Source: a virus
Virus record (IMG/VR): IMGVR_UViG_3300027734_000139
Span: 1-40,235 of that record
Strand: one strand, 5' to 3'
Length of the DNA stretch: 40,235 bases
Positions 33,202 through 39,813 of the stretch are shown here, in pieces (positions within the stretch are counted from its first letter, which is position 1; each line of letters starts with the position of its first letter). Under the pieces are notes generated by a model. The model was not told the origin of the DNA, ran no database searches, and was given only the letters and a program-made list of their open reading frames with translations. The translations under genes and the position numbers were made by a program.

Positions 33202-33614
33202 TTTGAACTCCTGATGAGTGCGGTGGTGGACGTGTTGGAGGGCATGGTGATTGTAAAGGTCGTAGTCGACGTTTTGTCTGACCCAAAGTCAATCACTGCA
33301 ACAGATTTATTACCCTGCGAAGCGTTGTACATCAGCGCACACCGGGCCGTCAAAGCTGCGGACCAGGATGTATTTGCCCAGTTTGCATATGCCGTGTAAC
33401 CTGAAGAACTGATAGCCACACCAGTCAGTGTATTACCGCCCGCTGTATAGCCAGACGCTACAACCTCATTGGTAGTTGTATATACAGTCGTGTTCTCATT
33501 CAAGTTAGCATTGCCGGTGTACAACGCAATCTTGATGATGTCCGTAGACAGGTCATGGATGCCCTGATACAACTCCTTCTTGAAGCTGGTGGTCTGAGTT
33601 TGAATAATGCTCAT
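33198..33614 (-). CDS. beta-rich virion protein, 138 aa (paralogue of the 32527-33003 gene)
   Basis: The start at 33614 overlaps the upstream stop. The product shows FKKELYQGIHDLSTDIIKIA, then TTVYTTTNEVVASGYTAGG, ALMYNASQGNKSVAVIDFGS and FTITMPSNTSTTALIRS, element for element like the 158-aa protein. Such proteins lie near head-tail connector genes in many freshwater phages. A minor capsid, decoration or tail role is inferred from context. Confidence 0.75.
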   Translation of the reverse strand: MSIIQTQTTSFKKELYQGIHDLSTDIIKIALYTGNANLNENTTVYTTTNEVVASGYTAGGNTLTGVAISSSGYTAYANWANTSWSAALTARCALMYNASQGNKSVAVIDFGSDKTSTTTFTITMPSNTSTTALIRSSN

Positions 33615-34261
33615 GCCACAGACACCCTAACTTGGCCATCACGGTACGCATCCATGCGTTGCTTACCATCGCCCAGATTTTTCAGCAGGGTAACCGACTG
33701 TACGTACATCTCTTGGTACAACTTGACCAAGTCTGGCTCACCCTTCATAAACCGGATGGCCTCAACCAACGCGCCGTTCAGCAGCACGGAATCAAAGTTA
33801 TCGCCCAGCCATGACGTGCCCGCGGTAACAATGGACTCAGGGTAATAGTAGTAGTGCAGTTCAGCGGAGTAAGTTGCATCTGGCGTAGGGCCAAGGATGA
33901 AAGAAAGCTCGGTCACATTTGCGGACTGGGGGCCAAATATCGCGTAGTACTTAGGAGTTCCAGAATCGGTTGGTGTTGGATACGCCTCTCGAATAAAGTT
34001 CACGTCCTTGTTGATAAGGTACGAGTACGGGCCTGTGCCCGAAAAAACCGCAATTGAATACGTAGACAAAAAGTCGTCCGGGCACGACAAATACTTGTTC
34101 CCGGAAGTGATAGTTCCGACCACATTTTTCCGAAGGTTAGCTAACTGAACCGTGTTGTAGACACGCTGTTCAGTCTGCTTAGTAAACATCGCGTACTCAT
34201 CCGCTGTGAACGTGTTCTCACAGATGTCCGCAATGTTTGCCTTCAGTTCGGTGTAGTTCAT
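33611..34261 (-). CDS. head-tail adaptor/tail-tubular-like protein, 216 aa
   Basis: The product starts MNYTELKANIADICENTFTA and contains FTKQTEQRVYNTVQLANLRK, then YLSCPDDFLSTYSIAVF, NKDVNFIREAYPTPTDSGTP, FILGPTPDATYSAELHYYYY and WLGDNFDSVLLNGALVEAI. This is a well-conserved phage virion family that resembles the tail tubular A/adaptor group (T7 gp11-like role): an N-terminal helix bundle, a central beta domain, and helical ends. It would sit between portal and tail nozzle. The start overlaps the upstream stop (ATGA). The family name is from memory. Confidence 0.75.
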   Translation of the reverse strand: MNYTELKANIADICENTFTADEYAMFTKQTEQRVYNTVQLANLRKNVVGTITSGNKYLSCPDDFLSTYSIAVFSGTGPYSYLINKDVNFIREAYPTPTDSGTPKYYAIFGPQSANVTELSFILGPTPDATYSAELHYYYYPESIVTAGTSWLGDNFDSVLLNGALVEAIRFMKGEPDLVKLYQEMYVQSVTLLKNLGDGKQRMDAYRDGQVRVSVA

Positions 34262-34521
34262 GCCATCGGGCCTCGTGCCATCACGCCTTTAGTGGCGCAG
34301 CCAGTACCGCGGATTTTGATGCTAGTTGTTTTAACAGGCTCATTACCAGCAGATTTGCTGTACTGACCAAGGCTGACATCAGCGGTGTCTAGCTTGCTAC
34401 GGTTAGGCTCTTTGCCGGGGCTTGAAGCAATCTTCATTCTTTTCCCGTCCATCGTGTGCGGCTCGGCGTAGACGCTGGCCGGGCCAACTTCTTTGCCGCC
34501 TTTTTTCATACTGTATGCCAT
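34258..34521 (-). CDS. small basic virion-cluster protein, 87 aa
   Basis: The product MAYSMKKGGKEVGPASVYAE is followed by a Lys/Ser-rich region and ends TSIKIRGTGCATKGVMARGP. The ending IK(I/M)RGTGxATKGxxxRGPMA is a conserved tail of small phage proteins I remember from podophage clusters. It is distantly like the RADGIAQKGKTKGKM tag described elsewhere in this window. It is probably a minor structural or DNA-associated protein. Confidence 0.7.
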   Translation of the reverse strand: MAYSMKKGGKEVGPASVYAEPHTMDGKRMKIASSPGKEPNRSKLDTADVSLGQYSKSAGNEPVKTTSIKIRGTGCATKGVMARGPMA

Positions 34522-34524
34522 GGT

Positions 34525-34722
34525 TCACCCCGTTTTCTGGTTAGCTGCACGCGACAGACCGCGACCGAGGCGCATACGATCTTCGGACGTAGGCCCACCT
34601 TTTTTGAGCTTGAGCGTAGTGCCCTTGCCGCCTTTGTGTTCTTGCGCATCATGCTGCTTGAACGCCTTCTTAATCATGGCCTTGTCTTGCGCCGTATCAC
34701 TTTTCATACCTTCTTTAGCCAT
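34525..34722 (-). CDS. small basic virion-cluster protein, 65 aa
   Basis: Two ATGs are adjacent (34725 and 34722). AGGAG is three bases from the first and six from the second, so 34722 is preferred. The product is Lys-rich (KAMIKKAFKQHDAQEHKGGK) and ends with GGPTSEDRMRLGRGLSRAAN, a motif I recognise from other phage structural clusters. It is a likely minor virion component. The function is unknown. Confidence 0.7.
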   Translation of the reverse strand: MAKEGMKSDTAQDKAMIKKAFKQHDAQEHKGGKGTTLKLKKGGPTSEDRMRLGRGLSRAANQKTG

Positions 34723-34731
34723 CATGGACTC

Positions 34732-35121
34732 CTATGAAACCGTTACCGTTACTGTACCAACACTTGTGGTTCCGACCAAGTAGTTAGGAGTCAGACCCAC
34801 ATCAAAAAAACTAGCCCCGCCGATGGGGTTCCACCCCCACTGGATGTCCCTAGACCCCCCGGCAGAATACCCATCAGCATTTATACCCGATACCACATAC
34901 GTAGTATCTCTGCGAGGATTGCGCACTGCCTGCGGGTCATCCACCGGAAACGTACCGAGCATCAACTGCGGCTGGTCTGGGTCCCAACATTCAGGGCACA
35001 CCAGCAAGTCATACTTTCGCTGCTTAATAACTTCGGTCTTCAGTCTCTTCAGTAAAAATTGCTGCCCGCAGCGGTCACACATGGCAATCGCCCGTTTGCC
35101 AGACGTAAACCTATTGCCCAT
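34732..35121 (-). CDS. zinc-ribbon virion protein, 129 aa
   Basis: The ATG overlaps the upstream stop (TAATG). The N-terminal half is a four-cysteine zinc ribbon: CDRCG at about 15-19 and CPEC at about 42-45, in the pattern MCDRCGQQFLLKRL..LLVCPECWDPDQPQ. The C-terminal half is beta-rich with GWNPIGGASFFDVG. The pattern of a zinc knuckle followed by a LGxxPVDDPQAVRxPR segment is conserved in short-tailed phages. It may help assemble the head-tail connector, as its neighbours are adaptor-like. Confidence 0.75.
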   Translation of the reverse strand: MGNRFTSGKRAIAMCDRCGQQFLLKRLKTEVIKQRKYDLLVCPECWDPDQPQLMLGTFPVDDPQAVRNPRRDTTYVVSGINADGYSAGGSRDIQWGWNPIGGASFFDVGLTPNYLVGTTSVGTVTVTVS

Positions 35122-36047
35122 TATGAAGTCCCGATAAACATCTGCCTAGGCACAAACCGCAACGCCGCAGTCTCTCTATCTTCAGTAGCCGCTAGCTCCC
35201 AAGCCTCATCGTATTGGGCCTTCAGGACATCTAACCGCTGTGTTCCGTTTGGCACTTTGAGCGCCAAGTAGTAGGCCAAGCCCGCAACCATGCAAGGGAT
35301 GAACCTGAACGGTACATCCATGGTGTTTGCGCCGTTGCCCGCATCATCAATGCGGCGCATGCGCCAGTACACGAACTGATAAGTAGTCGTGTCGTCCGGC
35401 ACCGGCCAGACAGTCACACGGGGCAGGTTTTGTACGTACACGGAGTCACCTATGGTGTGCGATGCTGCGGTCGTGCCGTTCTGACCCCGAGCGCAACCGG
35501 ACAACGAAGTACCCGATATAGAGTCGTAATAGATGGTCTCCGTGCCGATCAGCACGTAGCCGTCGGCTGCTAGCCCCGCAACGGACGCGACTGTGATGGT
35601 GGTGGCCGTAGATGTAATACTGGCGCTGAGCGTAGTGCCAATCGCCGAAGTCTGACCATCAAGCCGTTGGAACCATACCTGAATAGGCCGGGCCTGCGTC
35701 AGTTTGTTGGGGATGGTGGCGTAAGTAGAAACGCTGATACGCGTGATGGTCAGGTCGGCTTGGGTAGAGACGTTACCCGCGCCCGTACGAATCACGTTCT
35801 CCAGTAGGTCCACTGTATCAACCGGGATAGGGTAGGTAGACAGTCCTGCGGTCAGGGTAATGATGCCCTGCTCAAACGTCCACATGTTGATGCCCCGGTT
35901 CGCCCAGTCAGCAAACAACAGGTTCAGCGAACGCCTAGCCGTCTTCAGGTCATAGCCCGAACGCAACTCCGTGCCCGCACGTTCAAAGGCTTCCTCTACG
36001 ATTTCCGTGAGGTCCAGATTGAACGAAGCTGTGCCGGAGATTGCCAT
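35121..36047 (-). CDS. tail/adaptor virion protein with inserted beta domain, 308 aa
   Basis: The ATG overlaps the upstream stop by one base. The product has VEEAFERAGTELRSGYDLKT, then SLNLLFADWANRGINMWTFE at the N-terminal side and RMRRIDDAGNGANTMDVPFR and FIPCMVAGLAYYLALKVP at the C-terminal side. These are a conserved core I know from P22 gp4-like or tail accessory proteins. Residues about 138-205 are an insert that includes TLSASITSTATTITVASVAG and ends with CARGQNGTTAASHTIGDSVY, a mobile beta module found in many phage proteins. It likely forms part of the head-tail junction. Confidence 0.75.
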   Translation of the reverse strand: MAISGTASFNLDLTEIVEEAFERAGTELRSGYDLKTARRSLNLLFADWANRGINMWTFEQGIITLTAGLSTYPIPVDTVDLLENVIRTGAGNVSTQADLTITRISVSTYATIPNKLTQARPIQVWFQRLDGQTSAIGTTLSASITSTATTITVASVAGLAADGYVLIGTETIYYDSISGTSLSGCARGQNGTTAASHTIGDSVYVQNLPRVTVWPVPDDTTTYQFVYWRMRRIDDAGNGANTMDVPFRFIPCMVAGLAYYLALKVPNGTQRLDVLKAQYDEAWELAATEDRETAALRFVPRQMFIGTS

Positions 36048-36280
36048 TATCTAAACCCTGCTGTTTTCTTTGCGATGCTCTTGGGCTGGGCTACAAACTG
36101 TTTACCTGCTGCTTTACCAGCGCGTTTTGCTTTGGTAGTTGCAGCGTACTCAGATGAGGACAAGGACTTTATAGCAGCTTCAGGGAGATAACGCTCACCT
36201 GTTTTTGACGACGGCTTCCCCGACTTGGTACGCCATTTCTGGTCGCCCCAATCTTTCAGGGATTGCTGTGGTGCTTTCAA
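36047..36280 (-). CDS. small basic protein, DUF5872-like, 77 aa, TTG start
   Basis: The frame is open to 36346, but the first 22 residues have a non-conserved composition and overlap the neighbour. TTG at 36280 overlaps the upstream stop as TTGA and lies after GTACAAGGA, so I prefer it. The product LKAPQQSLKDWGDQKWRTKS continues GERYLPEAAIKSLSSSEYAA and ends in a Lys/Ala-rich tail. W..QKWRT.SGK and YLPEAA match what I know as a DUF5872-type domain. The role is unknown. The basic charge may allow DNA or capsid contact. Confidence 0.65.
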   Translation of the reverse strand: MKAPQQSLKDWGDQKWRTKSGKPSSKTGERYLPEAAIKSLSSSEYAATTKAKRAGKAAGKQFVAQPKSIAKKTAGFR

Positions 36281-36552
36281 TCCTTGTACCCCCCGCCCGC
36301 AGCCTTGTACTTCTTGGCTACAAGCTGCGCTTTTCTCGCGCTCCATTGCCCCGCACCCGTACCTTGCGCAGCCGAAGCTTTTACTTGGGCCAAGATGCGT
36401 TTACGAAGAGCCGGTTTGGTGTAGTTTCCCGCAGCATTTACCTTACCGCCTTCAGCGTATTGCGTAAAGTCAGTATCATCCCGCCGGGCAGTTTTCTTGC
36501 CCTTTGGCATCTTGGACGGGTTGATATCACCCATGCCGCGTGAAGCTCTCAC
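36277..36552 (-). CDS. small basic virion-cluster protein, 91 aa, GTG start
   Basis: GTG at 36552 overlaps the upstream stop (GTGA), which is better than the ATG at 36588 that would overlap the neighbour by 40 bases. The product begins VRASRGMGDINPSKMPKGKK and continues YAEGGKVNAAGNYTKPALRK and GQWSARKAQLVAKKYKAAGG. RxSRGMGxINPSKMPKGKK and the AEGGKVNAAGNYTKP segment are familiar from other phage structural clusters. It is strongly basic, so it may be a small DNA-binding virion protein. The function is not known. Confidence 0.7.
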   Translation of the reverse strand: MRASRGMGDINPSKMPKGKKTARRDDTDFTQYAEGGKVNAAGNYTKPALRKRILAQVKASAAQGTGAGQWSARKAQLVAKKYKAAGGGYKD

Positions 36553-37070
36553 AGCATCTTGCCCCGGGTTTTGCCTTTTTGGGCGCAACCATCTGCACGT
36601 TTGGAGGCAGAGCTTACGGAACCGCCTTTGGCGTAACCTTCGTCTTTCAACCCCTGCCGCATACCCTTTTTAAAAGTAGCGCGTTCATCCATGCCTAATT
36701 TACCAGACACATAAGCGTCAGCGTCATCAAATTTATCCCCGACAAATTGCCCCGCTCTTTCGGCATATGCCAGCGGAGTACCCAATACGCCCCCGCGCTC
36801 CGATGCGGTTTTTTGGCGTTTAATGCCTTCTTCGCGCCCCATTTCCCGCGCTTGTTGCGCTTGCTCTGCTAACTTGTTGCGCCTTTTTCTTTCGTATTCG
36901 GCATCGCCACCGTAAGCGGGCACAAAATCTTTTTCCGGCATCCCCCGCCGTACTACTTCCCCATCCGGCCCAATTCTGGAAGCATTTTTGTATGCTTCAT
37001 TAGTCTTCTTGAGAGTTTTCGCGTCCGTTACTTCATCGTAGTTAGAAGGTTTTTTTCCACCATCAGCCAT
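36549..37070 (-). CDS. virion-cluster protein with C-terminal RADGCAQKGKTRGKML tag, 173 aa
   Basis: The frame is open to 37145, but ATG 37070 follows AAGGAGAAAATT and lies after the upstream stop. The product starts MADGGKKPSNYDEVTDAKTL. The middle is charged and helix-rich (RRNKLAEQAQQAREMGREEG), and residues near FVGDKFDDADAYVSGKLG are acidic. It ends YAKGGSVSSASKRADG, CAQKGKTRGKML. That ending is shared with two other genes here. It is a likely minor virion protein. Confidence 0.7.
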   Translation of the reverse strand: MADGGKKPSNYDEVTDAKTLKKTNEAYKNASRIGPDGEVVRRGMPEKDFVPAYGGDAEYERKRRNKLAEQAQQAREMGREEGIKRQKTASERGGVLGTPLAYAERAGQFVGDKFDDADAYVSGKLGMDERATFKKGMRQGLKDEGYAKGGSVSSASKRADGCAQKGKTRGKML

Positions 37071-37080
37071 AATTTTCTCC

Positions 37081-37452
37081 TTAGCAGGCCATGCCGCCTT
37101 TGTTGAGCATTTTGCCTTTGGTCTTGCCTTTTTGGGCAATACCATCAGCGCGAGTAGAAGCGGAACCGCCTTTGGCCATTTTCTTCATGCCATCTTTAGC
37201 CGTGTCCATGCCTTTTTTCATGGTCGGCTTGCCCATTGCGGAAGGAGCAGCGCCCTTCTTCTTAGCCATCATTGCCATAAAACCGGGATTCATTTTGGAA
37301 GCCATATCACCACCTTGTTTAAAAGTCTTGCCTTTGTCGGCGTTGCTGAAATCTTGGCCCACAGATTGTGGAACCCCTGCTTTCTTGGCAAACGCAGGGC
37401 TATGCGCCACTGCCGCCATGAAATTGTGTTGTTTCTTACTTGTGCTCGGCAT
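37081..37452 (-). CDS. virion-cluster protein with RADGIAQKGKTKGKML tag, 123 aa
   Basis: The product starts MPSTSKKQHNFMAAVAHSPA and continues KKAGVPQSVGQDFSNADKGK, a conserved opening in short-tailed phage clusters. The middle is Met/Lys-rich with GGDM and KGGSAS turns. The tag STRADGIAQKGKTKGKML is followed by NKGGMAC. It overlaps the upstream gene by 17 bases. It is probably a small, basic structural protein. The function is unknown. Confidence 0.75.
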   Translation of the reverse strand: MPSTSKKQHNFMAAVAHSPAFAKKAGVPQSVGQDFSNADKGKTFKQGGDMASKMNPGFMAMMAKKKGAAPSAMGKPTMKKGMDTAKDGMKKMAKGGSASTRADGIAQKGKTKGKMLNKGGMAC

Positions 37453-37636
37453 CGTCGTCTTTTTTACGGTTCATGAGTTTCTTCACGGTATCTGTTTCGT
37501 AGATGCGGATTGCCACCCAGACAATACTAAGAACCGCAGATACGGCGGGTAAGAATTCCACAAGTGTTCCTATCACGGTAAGGATAGAAGCACCGTCAAG
37601 TACGTGCTTCAGCGTTTCTTGGTTTTGCTCGTTCAT
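37436..37636 (-). CDS. small membrane protein, holin-like, 66 aa
   Basis: The ATG overlaps the upstream stop (ATGA). The product starts MNEQNQETLKHVLDGASILT, has a hydrophobic region of about residues 14-46 that can form one long or two short membrane helices (TVIGTLVEFLPAVSAVLSIV), and ends with a charged YETDTVKKLMNRKKDDD tail. The size and layout suit a small holin, but it lies in the head-tail gene cluster, far from the lysis cassette. A membrane-active virion or assembly protein is an alternative. Confidence 0.7.
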   Translation of the reverse strand: MNEQNQETLKHVLDGASILTVIGTLVEFLPAVSAVLSIVWVAIRIYETDTVKKLMNRKKDDDAEHK

Positions 37637-38268
37637 ATGAACCTGCCTTTTGTTTTGCCGCGCTGGGCTATGCCGTCGCCACGGGATGATGCGGAGACTT
37701 TGCCACCAGATGCCATCTTCTTAACAACACCGCCTTTTTTCATTGGCCCCGGCCTGTCGTCATAAGCATTGCGGTAAGCCTGAGACGCCGCTTGGTTCTC
37801 CGGGGTAAGGGTGTCAAACTTGCTTAATGGTTGGTCTTTTTCGCGGAGAAAACTGGGCGAAGGACGATCTTCTAAGCGTTTGATTGCTGCGCCAATTGCG
37901 GGGCGTGCCGCTCCATACGCCGCCCTGCCAATGCGAACAGCGGGGTTTAGTGAAGCCAGCCCCAAACCCGCCGCAAGAACAGCTTCTTTGTCTACGTCTT
38001 TGTAGATATCAACGTCGCGCCCTTGGTCGACCAAAGAACGCGCTTTGGCGGTCGATGGGGTGGGTGTGCGTGGTCGATCAACGTACCTAGTGCCCGCTTG
38101 TATTTCAGTTGGCGCGTCTGCAACACGAGCAGGCATTTTGTCAATCCGTTTTTGTTCATCGTCCGCAGTGGTCGTGCCATACGATTTACCGTTGAACGTA
38201 AACGTCTTCTTGCCCTCAGCACGAGCTTCTTTAAACGCTTCTTCAAAGGGGGATAGTTTTTTGGCCAT
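37633..38268 (-). CDS. virion-cluster protein with C-terminal RGDGIAQRGKTKGRFI tag, 211 aa
   Basis: The start follows TAGGAGTACGAC. The N-terminus (MAKKLSPFEEAFKEARAEGK, then KTFTFNGKSYGTTTADD) is a short motif found in several phage structural proteins, and resembles the NGKSY beta unit. The middle contains an Ala/Gly helix (EAVLAAGLGLASLNPAVRIG). The end GGKVSASSRGDGIAQRGKTK plus GRFI is the third copy of the shared tag. The function is unknown, with a likely virion role. Confidence 0.7.
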   Translation of the reverse strand: MAKKLSPFEEAFKEARAEGKKTFTFNGKSYGTTTADDEQKRIDKMPARVADAPTEIQAGTRYVDRPRTPTPSTAKARSLVDQGRDVDIYKDVDKEAVLAAGLGLASLNPAVRIGRAAYGAARPAIGAAIKRLEDRPSPSFLREKDQPLSKFDTLTPENQAASQAYRNAYDDRPGPMKKGGVVKKMASGGKVSASSRGDGIAQRGKTKGRFI

Positions 38269-38277
38269 GTCGTACTC

Positions 38278-38535
38278 CTAGCATTTCCATCTTGCCAAGG
38301 AAGCCGCCTTGCGGGTAGGCTTACCTTTTTCGTCTTTCATCGGCCCCGGCATGCCACTCATACGGGCGCAGAACGAGTCTTTGCGCGGGCCACCTTGGGG
38401 CTGTGGGGCCTTGAGGTTGCTGCCTGTTGCAGCGTTGTACTTGGCGCGGCCCTTAGCCGTCAACCCGGCCCCTTTGGAGACGGGCAGCTTCTCGCCACGA
38501 CCGACCGAGAGAACCGGGCCTTTCTTCTTAGCCAT
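38278..38535 (-). CDS. DUF6321-like basic protein, 85 aa
   Basis: The ATG overlaps the end of the glycosyltransferase gene by 8 bases. The product reads MAKKKGPVLSVGRGEKLPVS, then GLTAKGRAKYNAATGSNLKA, SFCARMSGMPGPMKDEKGKP and ends ARWKC. LxxKGRxxYNxxTGxNLKxP and SFCARMxGMxGPMKDxKGxPTRK are the pattern of what I know as DUF6321, a small phage structural-cluster family. The protein is strongly basic and ends in Cys. The function is unknown. Confidence 0.75.
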   Translation of the reverse strand: MAKKKGPVLSVGRGEKLPVSKGAGLTAKGRAKYNAATGSNLKAPQPQGGPRKDSFCARMSGMPGPMKDEKGKPTRKAASLARWKC

Positions 38536-39271
38536 TTACTACTTTCAACTGCAAGCGCGCATGCTCCTTCAGGAGCGGTTGCAAAGCGTCTTGTTCAAAG
38601 TTGCGGGTGAACTCTTGTGTGCCAATGTGCGGCAGGCTAATCATGGGGTCAAGGAAAATCTTGAACCCTTCGGCCCGGGCGCGGCGGCAGAACGTATAGT
38701 CCTCACCGATGTACTGGCCATCCACAAGCGTGAAGTCAAACACGGCGTACTCATCTTCCCCATCACCGTCGCCCGCATACCGCCACTCGGGATGAGTAGA
38801 AATCATATGCTCAAGGACATGGCGGCGAATCAGCATGAACCCAGTGGCCACGCTCTCTACGCGCATCAGGCCGTTCTCGTCAAACTCCAGCTTGTTCTCT
38901 TCGTCCAAGTAGAAGTCGAGGAAAAACTTGGCGTCCGCAGCACGGCGCGGGTAGGTCCCGGCCACTACGTCTTTGTCGGTGGACAACGCCAGCAAGCGGG
39001 TGACCGCCTCGACGTTGATGACCACATCCGCATCCACGAAAAGCAAGTCAGTGCAGTCGGTAGCCATGAAGTTGCTGACCAGCTTGTTCCGCGCTTTGGA
39101 GATGATGGAGCAACCGGACAGGTGCACCAGATGAATCTGGACCCCCATCCTATCTAGCTTGGGTACAAGCTGTGCAATGGCAAACGCGGTCTTGATGTTG
39201 ACTTTGCCGTCATAGCACGGGATGGCAAGCATCAGCTTGCGGCCCACTAGATTGAAGCTCTTATCAACCAT
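38528..39271 (-). CDS. GT-A type glycosyltransferase, 247 aa
   Basis: The product has a Rossmann-like start (LMLAIPCYDGKVNIKTAFAI), SKARNKLVSNFM, and the DxD metal and sugar-nucleotide motif FVDADVVINVEA (D80 and D82). Further on it has a GTYPRR turn and GEDYTFCRRARAEGFKIFLD near the acceptor end, as in family 2-type glycosyltransferases. It would transfer a sugar from an activated nucleotide donor. The acceptor could be a virion protein, a host surface glycan or a modified base. The gene lies among virion genes, overlapping neighbours by 8 bases on both sides, so it is expressed late. The Shine-Dalgarno is weak, so coupling is likely. Confidence 0.85.
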   Translation of the reverse strand: MVDKSFNLVGRKLMLAIPCYDGKVNIKTAFAIAQLVPKLDRMGVQIHLVHLSGCSIISKARNKLVSNFMATDCTDLLFVDADVVINVEAVTRLLALSTDKDVVAGTYPRRAADAKFFLDFYLDEENKLEFDENGLMRVESVATGFMLIRRHVLEHMISTHPEWRYAGDGDGEDEYAVFDFTLVDGQYIGEDYTFCRRARAEGFKIFLDPMISLPHIGTQEFTRNFEQDALQPLLKEHARLQLKVVNG

Positions 39272-39770
39272 AAAAAATGTTCACCGATAACAGATTGGAC
39301 ATCTGCGCGTAGATACCGTTTACAGCTATCACGCCATCATCAGGGATGAATGGGGAGTTGTTAAAGGTATCGCTTGCGCTTACATCGTAGCTCATCAACC
39401 AACGGCTTGCGTAGACCATAGTAGGAGACGCTGTGATTGTTCCGGAGTTAATATCCGTAACCGTAAATGTGCTGGAGTTTGTAACAGTTACAACGTAATT
39501 GCCGTTAGTAGCTGTGCCGCCTGTACCAGCAGCAAAGTCAATCCCAATTACGTCACCGGTAGCAAGCCCATGCGCTGACTGAGTGACGGTAACTGTAGTC
39601 CCGGAACGACCATATGTAGCCGTTGTCACTGGGGCTGTAGCGGTATCAAACAACGCTACATAGCCCGCAGTGGCAGTTCCAACAAAGGAGATGCCTTTTA
39701 CGCGGTTACGCCCAAGGACAAGAAACCCACTTGCGTTTAGATGCGCCTGTTTTACAGGTGTCTGATTCAT
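39264..39770 (-). CDS. virion protein with FCCH-like beta insert, 168 aa
   Basis: The start follows TAGGAGATTAGTT. The core is split: NQTPVKQAHLNASGFLVLGR with FVGTATAGYVALFDTATAPV at the front, and WLMSYDVSASDTFNNSPFIP with GIYAQMSNLLSVNIFYG at the back. Between them (about residues 50-115) lies the beta module TVTVTQSAHGLATGDVIGID with STFTVTDINSG, which resembles the FCCH-like inserts found in phage proteins. The core resembles a small virion protein family found near capsid genes. The role is unknown, possibly decoration or neck. Confidence 0.7.
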   Translation of the reverse strand: MNQTPVKQAHLNASGFLVLGRNRVKGISFVGTATAGYVALFDTATAPVTTATYGRSGTTVTVTQSAHGLATGDVIGIDFAAGTGGTATNGNYVVTVTNSSTFTVTDINSGTITASPTMVYASRWLMSYDVSASDTFNNSPFIPDDGVIAVNGIYAQMSNLLSVNIFYG

Positions 39771-39788
39771 AACTAATCTCCTATGAAG

Positions 39789-39806
39789 CGGGGGCCGAAG
39801 CCCCCG
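39789..39806 (-). promoter_or_regulatory. UUCG-capped hairpin between late genes
   Basis: On the minus strand CGGGGGC TTCG GCCCCCG forms a perfect 7-bp stem with the very stable C(UUCG)G tetraloop. It lies between the stop of the partial gene at 39814 and the start at 39770. No T-run follows (CTTCATAGGAG is next), so it is not a full intrinsic terminator. It probably stabilises the 3' end of the upstream message or acts as a weak attenuator. Confidence 0.75.
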
Positions 39807-39813
39807 AGACTAA

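Noticed and set aside
36047-36346. A 99-aa version of the DUF5872-like protein
   Set aside because: The extra 22 N-terminal residues overlap the upstream gene and look like out-of-frame sequence. TTG 36280 overlaps the upstream stop in the normal coupling form.
38309-39157. A 282-aa plus-strand open frame opposite the glycosyltransferase
   Set aside because: The minus strand here encodes a protein with DxD and GEDYTFC motifs, and the plus-strand frame is a codon-bias shadow.
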